DNA of 64,000 nt from an uncultured Bacteroidales bacterium (GTDB lineage Bacteria > Bacteroidota > Bacteroidia > Bacteroidales > P3): assembly GCA_949291555.1 (NCBI GenBank), contig CASEWE010000003.1:1-64000 (forward strand), written 5' to 3'. The translations under genes and the position numbers were made by a program. The notes beneath the pieces were generated by a model, which had not been told where the DNA came from, searched no databases, and saw only the letters and a program-made list of their open reading frames with translations. Positions 37,552 to 44,446 of this stretch are shown here, piece by piece; the first letter of the stretch is position 1, and every line of letters starts with the position of its first letter.

Positions 37552-37589
37552 TCCAAGGAGATAGCCTGACGGCTATCTCCTTGGATTTT
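37552..37589 (+). terminator. Strong hairpin terminator inside the TonB-receptor locus
   Basis: TCCAAGGAGATAGCC (37552-37566) pairs perfectly with GGCTATCTCCTTGGA (37571-37585) over a TGAC loop. TTTTC follows. It should reduce expression of the downstream barrel gene relative to the receptor and lipoprotein, or insulate them. Confidence 0.85.
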
Positions 37590-37612
37590 CACTGAATCCA
37601 TTTCTGCAAACC

Positions 37613-39205
37613 ATGCTTTCCCGAATCCTGCTCAAAACCGTGCCCGCTTTCCTTCTCGTCCTGCCCGGCGGCCCGTTGCGAGGGCAAGGCAGCGACAGCC
37701 TCCCCATCTTCTACCAATGCAATGGGACAACGAGCGCCTCCTATACGACCCCTTATGGCTATAAGCAAGTCCAGGAAATGCAGCCTGGCAGCCGGTTGCA
37801 ACTGCATCCCGTCTCGCTCGCAAGCATCCATGCTTTCGGCTCTTACGACCAAGACCGGCATAAACCCACCTCCTTAGGCAACGGTTTCGCCGAATTTTCA
37901 ATCGGCGCTGACTCCTACATCCGGCTTGCCGAGAATGCCAAAAGGAAAAACCGGAAACGAAACCGGGAATACAGCGATGCCTTCTGGGGCTCGGCCTATT
38001 ACATCCACGGACAGAAGCAAGATGTGATCGGCAACGAGACGTCCGACTACCGGATGCTCTTCCCCTACATCATGAGCGACACGGCGGGCGGAGACCTGAC
38101 TTATGAAAAATACAGTTTCGGCGGGGGATACGCCCGCGGGAACGACAAGATACGCTGGGGAGCATCGCTCGATTATGTCGCCAAGCAGGAATACCGCAAG
38201 GTGGACCCGCGGCCTCGCAACATCACCTCGAACCTGAATATCGAAGCCTCGATGGCATTCCGCTTGCCGGGATGCTATTTCTTAGGCTTCGGCATCGAAG
38301 GCGGCCTGTACAACCAGAGCAACCAAGTGGTTTTTTACAATCCTTTAGGGGGGCCGCCTACCTACAACATGACCGGCCTGGAATCCTACCTGACCCGTTT
38401 CAGCCTGGACAATACCTCCATCGACTATGCCGGGGGACGTTACGGCTTCAGCCTCTCGCTAAGCCCTGAAAAACGAGGGGGATGGCATAGCACGTTTTCC
38501 TACCGGCACCAACTGCTGACCCGGATCAGCAACGGGGGATCGGCCAATATCGAATTGGACTTGAACACTTTGGACTACGATATTTTCAGTTGGAAAACAG
38601 CCTATTGGAATCCGGAGCATCCTCGGCTCCCATGGGGCATCTCGCTCTGTTTGGACTACGAACACCGCTACGGGAAAGACATCATCTACGGCCCGAGCCA
38701 AAGCAACATCTACCCGGAGCTGATGCGTGTCCGGAATATGGACATCCATCACGGGGAAGCCCGCCTGCAAGCGGATTTGCTATGGAAACAAACGAAAGGA
38801 GACCTGTTCTTGCGGCCTTTTGCCGCCTATGAATACCTCTCCTACCGGCATCAGTCCCCGGAGGAAAGCTTTGCGGGAACGGGCATCAGCCTCGGGGCAA
38901 GCATCCGGAAAATCCGGACGTTGAACGGGCAAAGGAATCATCGGGAGCATGCTTTCTTATTGGGCGGCGAACTTTCCTACCGTCAAGGTGCAGGCGTTCT
39001 CGACCCAGCGGCGAACCTCGGCCTCGATGCCCGCTGGGCCATCGGCACCGGAAAGGGCGCTTTCCACATAGATCTTTCCGCCCGTTACCGCTATTTCCTG
39101 TCCGAAAGCTGGCGGAACATGGCTCCCTGGAACGAATACGCCCTGCGTTCCGGCCATAGCCCGCATGCTTTCCGCTTGCAATTCGGCATCGGGTTCGATT
39201 TCTGA
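37613..39205 (+). CDS. DUF6850-type outer membrane beta-barrel protein
   Basis: A 530-residue protein with a signal peptide (cleavage near GQG, residues 23-26) and a long series of amphipathic strands ending with the typical outer-membrane signature FRLQFGIGFDF. It has no plug domain. The placement after a TonB receptor and a DUF4876-type lipoprotein fits the DUF6850 outer membrane family of Bacteroidota. Function unknown; it may act as an auxiliary channel or receptor. Confidence 0.7.
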   Translation: MLSRILLKTVPAFLLVLPGGPLRGQGSDSLPIFYQCNGTTSASYTTPYGYKQVQEMQPGSRLQLHPVSLASIHAFGSYDQDRHKPTSLGNGFAEFSIGADSYIRLAENAKRKNRKRNREYSDAFWGSAYYIHGQKQDVIGNETSDYRMLFPYIMSDTAGGDLTYEKYSFGGGYARGNDKIRWGASLDYVAKQEYRKVDPRPRNITSNLNIEASMAFRLPGCYFLGFGIEGGLYNQSNQVVFYNPLGGPPTYNMTGLESYLTRFSLDNTSIDYAGGRYGFSLSLSPEKRGGWHSTFSYRHQLLTRISNGGSANIELDLNTLDYDIFSWKTAYWNPEHPRLPWGISLCLDYEHRYGKDIIYGPSQSNIYPELMRVRNMDIHHGEARLQADLLWKQTKGDLFLRPFAAYEYLSYRHQSPEESFAGTGISLGASIRKIRTLNGQRNHREHAFLLGGELSYRQGAGVLDPAANLGLDARWAIGTGKGAFHIDLSARYRYFLSESWRNMAPWNEYALRSGHSPHAFRLQFGIGFDF

Positions 39206-40043
39206 TTACCGTATTATTTTGCAATTTAAATTCCGGGATTCATGCATCACACTTAAACAAATCGAGATCAGCGCCATGCACATTATCTTTGCCTTCAATA
39301 AAAGCAAATCTATTTTTTACAAATCTAAAAAAATCTGTAGGCTTTTTTTGCCCCGGAGACACTTTTTGAAACACTACCCGGACACAAGAAGTAATGCCGC
39401 GAGTGCGGCAAGCAGCAACAAGCTACCCCAAGAGCCAACGTAAAGCGTTGATTCGGCGAATCCCATCATAGCCGGTATCGGGATCCTCGTCCAATGTCAG
39501 AATGCAACAACTTGGCTCGACGCAGTTCATAAAAGTCGTAATCCTCAAAATCGATGGCAATTATCTGATCGGATCCGACACCATGCTCCAGCAGCCATTG
39601 ACGGTACATTTCCAGCAAGGTTGATTTCCCGCAACGGCGTATGCCGGTCTTTTATCAACTGTTTCTCCTTAAAACCGATAAGTTTCTCAAGATAGGCGGG
39701 TCTGGCAATCAGTTTCATGGTCAAAATTTTCTTTAGGCATGTTCCATAAATTCGGTATGCACTTTTGGGGGACTGCATTCCAAAAAGTATTAAAAAACAA
39801 AAGTTTTCGGAGTGCATTCCAAAAAATAAGATTTTACGCGATTCCAATTTTCCACTGCTCCAACGCCTCTCTTTTCCCATGCTTTCCCATCCTGTCTTTC
39901 TTGATTCCGCCCGAAAGCAGCTCGACAAACCAAGGGCGAACAACCTCATCATCCGCATCGAAACCGATAAAGCCGAATTCTTACAGAAACAGCCTCGGCA
40001 CGTCTTAATGACCATTCAATATTAATGGCGGCATTGGCAAATC
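39206..40043. other. AT-richer insertion region splitting the locus
   Basis: This stretch is visibly richer in A and T than its neighbours and holds no intact gene. It contains a stray TATCTTTG at 39284-39291, a frameshifted ATPase pseudogene (39466-39718, minus) and a plus-strand tail ending at 40025 (DKPRANNLIIRIETDKAEF) that could be a gene fragment of unknown origin. A short repeat GCATTCCAAAAA occurs twice around 39775-39830. It looks like decayed acquired DNA. Confidence 0.5.
39466..39718 (-). pseudogene. Remnant of an AAA ATPase (ATPase/DUF4143 family), frameshifted and truncated
   Basis: From ATG 39718 the minus strand encodes LIARPAYLEKLIGFKEKQLI, the usual start of Bacteroidota AAA_14/DUF4143 ATPases. 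After a small deletion the reading shifts, and another frame carries GIRRCGKSTLLEMYRQWLLE followed by IIAIDFEDYDFYEL: the P-loop and next strand of the same family. It then stops at 39466. The original protein has about 400 residues, so only the first fifth remains and it cannot be functional. Confidence 0.85.
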
Positions 40044-40130
40044 GATGGGGAATACCCACTTTTAGGTATCCCGCACTGCACATATCCCCATTCCTAGTAT
40101 AGGAAAGGCCATCTATAAGAAGTACTTTTG
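40044..40130 (+). promoter_or_regulatory. Promoter and inverted-repeat cluster for the second half of the locus
   Basis: A -7 element TACTTTTG lies at 40123-40130. Upstream is a perfect palindrome TTCCTA-GTA-TAGGAA (40091-40105) over the expected -33 position. An imperfect inverted repeat GGGGAATACC...GGTATCCC (40047-40072) and an AATGGGGATAT motif on the minus strand (40082-40092) are also present. These look like regulator binding sites. Confidence 0.5.
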
Positions 40131-40221
40131 CCCCGTTTTTCCAGCATGACGCCCCGGAAGGCCGACCTCGGTTTACCGAGGCAGTGCGGTTGTCCCCTAC
40201 AGAAAACAAAAACTCACAATC

Positions 40222-40821
40222 ATGATAACCTTGAACAAATCCTTATGCGTCCTGGTTTCGGCCTTGACGCTGACATTGATGGTCTCCTGCGGCAACAAGA
40301 CCGCCCAACCCGGCGCAATGGCCACGACCGAACAAAAAGCGACACCCCAAGCCGTGATGAGCATCGACGAACTCTTGGCCTCGGCCGAACAGAACGTAGG
40401 CAAGGAAGTAACGTTCAAAGGCATCTGCACGCATACCTGTCAGCACGGAGCGAAAAAAATGTTCCTGATGGGCAGCGACGATACCAAGACCCTCCGTGTG
40501 GAAAGCGGTTCCTTAGGCAGTTTCGATACCCGCTGCATCAACAACATGGTACAAGTGACCGGCGTGGTAGAAGAGGAACGCATCGATGAAGCTTACCTGC
40601 TGCAATGGGAAGAGGCGGCCAAAGCCCGGACTCTGGAACAGCACGGGGAAGGCGAAGCCGGCTGCGAGACCGAAAAGCAAGCCCGAGGCGAAACCGGGAA
40701 CACGGTAGAGGAACGCATTGCCGATTTCCGCGCCCAGATAGCCGAGCGGAAAGCCAAGGAAGGCAAGGACTACCTGTCGTTCTATTACGTGACCGCCACC
40801 GCCTATCAAATTGAAGAATAA
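40222..40821 (+). CDS. Lipoprotein with OB-like domain and Cys/His motif
   Basis: A 199-residue lipoprotein with lipobox LMVSC (C23). Residues about 47-120 resemble an OB-fold domain (MSIDELLASAEQNVGKEVTF, then VQVTGVVEEE). Inside it C69-T-H71-T-C73-Q-H75 followed by GAKKMFLMG could bind a metal or be redox-active. The C-terminal 70 residues are charged and helical. It precedes the PepSY-TM gene, with a hairpin between them. It resembles Bacteroidota OB-fold lipoproteins near PepSY genes. Function unknown. Confidence 0.6.
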   Translation: MITLNKSLCVLVSALTLTLMVSCGNKTAQPGAMATTEQKATPQAVMSIDELLASAEQNVGKEVTFKGICTHTCQHGAKKMFLMGSDDTKTLRVESGSLGSFDTRCINNMVQVTGVVEEERIDEAYLLQWEEAAKARTLEQHGEGEAGCETEKQARGETGNTVEERIADFRAQIAERKAKEGKDYLSFYYVTATAYQIEE

Positions 40822-40853
40822 CGGAAACTGAAACCTCCCTTTTCAGCCCTTGC

Positions 40854-40892
40854 CGGCCGGCGCTTCCGTTTCCCTTGCCGAAGCGCCGGCCG
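40854..40892 (+). other. Hairpin between lipoprotein and PepSY-TM genes
   Basis: CGGCCGGCGCTTC (40854-40866) pairs perfectly with GAAGCGCCGGCCG (40880-40892) over a 13-base loop. No T run follows directly, so it is more likely an mRNA processing or stability element than a terminator. Confidence 0.6.
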
Positions 40893-40905
40893 CAAAATCA
40901 AAGAA

Positions 40906-41475
40906 ATGGAATTCAATGCCGCTAAGTTCAGGTCATGGTGCCGTACCTGGCATCGAGACCTCTCGTTTGTCTTTGCCGGGATGTTCATCGTCTACGCCCT
41001 TTCGGGAATCGCCATGAACCATCGGGATACGTTCAACCCCCATTTTTCGGTGAAACGTACCGAAATCCAAGTGGATCCGAAATTGTTTCCCAAAGGGAAA
41101 GCAACGAAAGGACAAGTGGCACGATTGCTCGAACCGATAGGCGAGACCCGGAATCTCACCCAGTTCTATTACCCGGATCCGTCCACGCTGAAAATTTTCC
41201 TGAAAGGAGGTTCATCGGTCGTGGTCGACACCGAAAGCGGCAAAGGCGTTTACGAGAAGCTAAGCCGCCGGCCAGTCCTCGGCTTCATGGCCAGACTGCA
41301 TTACAATCCCGGAAAACTCTGGACGTATTTTGCCGATGCCTTCGGCATTGCCATGATCCTGATCACCCTCACCGGCCTTTCCATGCTGAAAGGGAAAAAC
41401 GGCTTCCGGGGGAGGGGCGGCATCGAATTCGGTATCGGCATCCTGATACCTGTAATCATCCTACTGACCTTTTAA
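40906..41475 (+). CDS. PepSY-associated transmembrane protein
   Basis: A 189-residue inner membrane protein. A first helix at about 18-38 (FVFAGMFIVYALSGIAMNHR) is flanked by W-H motifs (TWHRDLSF). A periplasmic PepSY-like domain follows, then LHYNPGKLWTYFADAFGIAM leading into the second helix and a final hydrophobic tail. Conserved histidines at helix ends are typical of PepSY-TM proteins, some of which act as ferric or flavin-linked reductases in iron uptake (for example XusC next to XusAB in Bacteroides). It ends 4 bases before the ABC ATPase gene. Confidence 0.78.
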   Translation: MEFNAAKFRSWCRTWHRDLSFVFAGMFIVYALSGIAMNHRDTFNPHFSVKRTEIQVDPKLFPKGKATKGQVARLLEPIGETRNLTQFYYPDPSTLKIFLKGGSSVVVDTESGKGVYEKLSRRPVLGFMARLHYNPGKLWTYFADAFGIAMILITLTGLSMLKGKNGFRGRGGIEFGIGILIPVIILLTF

Positions 41476-41479
41476 CAGC

Positions 41480-42385
41480 ATGGCTGCCATCATCGAATGC
41501 CGGAACCTGACGCATTCCTACGGGAAAAGGCTTATCTACGAAAACCTGAATTTCAACGTGCCTGAAGGCCGGATCCTGGGGCTTTTAGGCAAGAACGGGA
41601 CAGGCAAGACCACCACGATCAACATCCTGAGCGGCTATTTGAAGCCCGGAAAGGGCGAATGCCTGATTTTCAACGAAGACATCCGGAAAATGAAACCGGA
41701 AACGCGCGCCCGGATAGGCTTGCTGATCGAAGGCCACGTGCAATACCAATTCATGACCATCGGCCAGATCGAACGCTTTTATTCGGCCTTTTACCCGCAA
41801 TGGCGCAAAGATGCCTATTACGAGCTGATGGCCAAGCTCAAGGTCGCGCCCAGGCAACGCATCGCCAACATGTCCTGCGGTCAACGCTCGCAAGTAGCCT
41901 TAGGCCTTATTCTCGCCCAGAATCCCGATCTTCTGGTCCTGGACGACTTTTCCTTAGGGCTCGATCCCGGTTACCGGCGCTTATTCGTGGACTACCTCCG
42001 GGAGTATGCGAAAGCCGAAGGCAAGACCGTTTTCCTCACTTCCCACATCATCCAGGACATGGAACGGCTAGTGGACGACTGCATCATCCTGGATTACGGC
42101 CGGATTCTCCTGCAATGCCCGGTACGGCACATCCTGGAAAACTTCAAGCTCTACCGATGCCAGGTAGACGAAGGCCGGAACCGGGAAAAAATCGTGGAGA
42201 CGCTGGCCTCCGAAAAGAATCTGCACCATCCGTCGCTGATTCGCCAATGCCTGGAATTCGGTTCCTTCCTCAACGGCACCGAAGTAGCGGAAATCCTCCG
42301 GAAAAACCGGATAGGCTATAGCGGCCTGCAAGCCGAGCGGGTCGGACTGGAAGACGCCTTCATCAGCATGACGGGCAAATATTAG
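41480..42385 (+). CDS. ABC transporter ATP-binding protein with non-canonical motifs
   Basis: A 301-residue ABC-2-type ATPase. Walker A is GKNGTGKT (37-44). The signature is MSCGQRSQ (131-138) instead of LSGGQ. Walker B reads LLVLDDFSLGLDP with D156 where the catalytic glutamate normally sits. The switch histidine is present in TSHIIQDME. The C-terminal 80 residues form an extra domain. The pattern is internally coherent (no stops or gaps), so this is a divergent but presumably active subfamily. It pairs with the membrane protein gene at 42508. Confidence 0.85.
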   Translation: MAAIIECRNLTHSYGKRLIYENLNFNVPEGRILGLLGKNGTGKTTTINILSGYLKPGKGECLIFNEDIRKMKPETRARIGLLIEGHVQYQFMTIGQIERFYSAFYPQWRKDAYYELMAKLKVAPRQRIANMSCGQRSQVALGLILAQNPDLLVLDDFSLGLDPGYRRLFVDYLREYAKAEGKTVFLTSHIIQDMERLVDDCIILDYGRILLQCPVRHILENFKLYRCQVDEGRNREKIVETLASEKNLHHPSLIRQCLEFGSFLNGTEVAEILRKNRIGYSGLQAERVGLEDAFISMTGKY

Positions 42386-42507
42386 AACAGCGCGATACCG
42401 GGCAGCGGTCGGGCAAGAAAGCAATCCCCGCAAAGAAACATCTGGTATTCCGCCCTCTCCTTGACCAGCGGAAAGAAGATCCGGCAAGGGAGAAAAAACA
42501 AAACACA

Positions 42508-43179
42508 ATGTTCAAAGCGATATTTTTCAAGGAATGGCTCAAGACGCGCTGGTGCCTGCTGGCGGCATTTATCCTCTGCACGGGCTTCTCGGCCTATGTC
42601 GTGGCCCGGGTATGGAAAGCCATGGAACTGCAAGGAGCCGGGCATCTCTGGGAAGTAATGGTCACCCGGGACGCGCTCTTTGCCGAGCCGATGACCTTTG
42701 TCCCCTTGGTGATAGGATTGGCCCTCGGCCTTTTCCAGTATTTCCCGGAAATGCAACGCAAATGCTTCAAGCTCACCCTGCATCTCCCCTACCCGGCATT
42801 ACGGACGACTCTGGCCATGCTGCTCTACGGGGTGCTCGGCCTGAGCGCCTGCTTCATCGCCGCCCTTCTCCTTCTCTGGATCCCTTTTTCCAGCGTGTTC
42901 CCCTCCGAACTGGCAAGCCGGATCATCCTAAGCGGCTTGCCTTGGTTTCTGGCCGGGTACGCCGCTTACTTTTTTTCCGCCTGGATCACGCTTGAACCCG
43001 TTTGGAAACGCCGCGTCTTCAATATGGCCGTGACCGCTTTATGCCTCAAGCTGTTTTTCATGGCGCCCGCTCCCGAAGCCTTCAACGCCTTCCTGCCCTG
43101 GCTCAGCCTGTGCGTGCCGGCCTTGGCTTCCCTGGTCTGGTTGTCCGTGCTACGGTTCAAAGCCGGAAAGCAAGATTAA
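42508..43179 (+). CDS. ABC-2-type membrane permease subunit
   Basis: A 223-residue hydrophobic protein with about six helices (for example LLAAFILCTGFSAYVVARV, VPLVIGLALGLFQYF and LYGVLGLSACFIAALLLLWI). An amphipathic start MFKAIFFKEWLKTRW is typical of ABC-2 permeases. It lies 122 bases after the ATPase gene. It probably dimerises and works with that ATPase; the substrate is unknown. Confidence 0.72.
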   Translation: MFKAIFFKEWLKTRWCLLAAFILCTGFSAYVVARVWKAMELQGAGHLWEVMVTRDALFAEPMTFVPLVIGLALGLFQYFPEMQRKCFKLTLHLPYPALRTTLAMLLYGVLGLSACFIAALLLLWIPFSSVFPSELASRIILSGLPWFLAGYAAYFFSAWITLEPVWKRRVFNMAVTALCLKLFFMAPAPEAFNAFLPWLSLCVPALASLVWLSVLRFKAGKQD

Positions 43180-43270
43180 GCCCGGATCGAAACGACCGGT
43201 TCCAACCCCTGAAACAGGAATCACCGGGAAAAATCCCGAACCAAGCATCGAAAAGAACAGAAATTAGGAA

Positions 43271-44302
43271 ATGAAAACCTTCGGAAAGATATTCCTGAGC
43301 CTCATTGTCGCCGCCATCGCGCTCTGGCAATTGCCTTGGATAGCCTCCTTCGTGTCTTCCAAGCCTTCCCGCCAGCCATTCACCCTTTATAGCTGCATGA
43401 TACGAGATTTCGCCATGATCGATGCCAGCGGCGATGAACTAACCTACACCGACCGCCAAGGCCGGCGGTACAGCGAAGAACAGTTCGATTCCATCCTGCC
43501 CCTGTTCTATGCCCGGCAGCTTTTCGCGGAAGGACGGTTCCCGGATACGATCCACGGGACACCTGTCCGCTTCCACGATGCGATGCGGCACAACTTCTTT
43601 TTCCGTTCTTCGCCCAGCAATATCAACAAAGTGAAACCGGAAATCTATTTCCTGATGGAATCCATGCCGGGCCGCGTGGATCTGGAGATGCCCGACGACG
43701 CTTTCCGGATCAACGCGAACGGCATTGAATTCATCGACATGGAGAGCAACACGGTGAAATCCGAAAAAAGCCGGATTTTCACGGAAATGATGAAATCGAA
43801 AGGCTTCGCCTTCCCGGCCCGGGGAATTGCCGGGAATCCTACCGTGCGGAAAGAATTCGATGAGGGTTACCTGCTGAGCGATGCCGGGAACCGCCTTTAC
43901 CACCTGAAAATGATGCGGGGCACGCCTTTTTTCCGCCAGATACCGCTGCCCGAGGGCATCCAGCCCGAACACCTTTTCCTGACCGAGGTGGAAGCCCGCG
44001 ACATGCTCGGCCTCTTCACCGACAAGCAGAACCGGCTATACCTCATCCGCTTGCCGGGCTATTCGGTGCAAAGAATCGACATTCCCGCCTTCTCCCCGGA
44101 GGAAGAAGACCTTTCCATCATAGGCAATCTTTTAGACTGGACCCTCGCCATCGCATCGCCCGACAGCATCCGGTACCATGCTGTCCGGACATCGGACTTC
44201 CGGTCGCTCGGGCAATATTCCTTTGCGCGCCAACGCAGCCGCATACACGGCCTTTGTTTCACTTCTTCCTACGATTCTTACGTCAAGCCCCGGTTCTACT
44301 AA
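43271..44302 (+). CDS. DUF4857-type membrane-anchored protein
   Basis: A 343-residue protein with one N-terminal helix (IFLSLIVAAIALWQLPWIASF) and a large extracytoplasmic region. It starts with YTDRQGRRYSEEQFDSILP and contains beta-propeller-like strands (NRLYHLKMMRGTPFFRQ, NRLYLIRLPGYSVQR). This fits the DUF4857 family found next to ABC genes of PepSY loci in Bacteroidota. Function unknown; it probably works with the preceding ABC pair. Confidence 0.7.
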   Translation: MKTFGKIFLSLIVAAIALWQLPWIASFVSSKPSRQPFTLYSCMIRDFAMIDASGDELTYTDRQGRRYSEEQFDSILPLFYARQLFAEGRFPDTIHGTPVRFHDAMRHNFFFRSSPSNINKVKPEIYFLMESMPGRVDLEMPDDAFRINANGIEFIDMESNTVKSEKSRIFTEMMKSKGFAFPARGIAGNPTVRKEFDEGYLLSDAGNRLYHLKMMRGTPFFRQIPLPEGIQPEHLFLTEVEARDMLGLFTDKQNRLYLIRLPGYSVQRIDIPAFSPEEEDLSIIGNLLDWTLAIASPDSIRYHAVRTSDFRSLGQYSFARQRSRIHGLCFTSSYDSYVKPRFY

Positions 44303-44446
44303 AACCTCTCCCTTTCGACCGCCCCGGCTTCCGGAACAGGATTCCGCGCATCCCGCGCAGGCTTCCCGTTGAAGGATCGCGCCTCGCAACAACATGCCCG
44401 GAACCCGCGCGGACCGCGCGCAGGAAAATGTACAAGGGTATCGGGA

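Noticed and set aside
39277..39443. Small plus-strand frame after TATCTTTG in the AT-rich island
   Set aside because: Lys/Phe/Ser-rich without domains and located in decayed DNA; the -7 match may be chance in AT-rich sequence.
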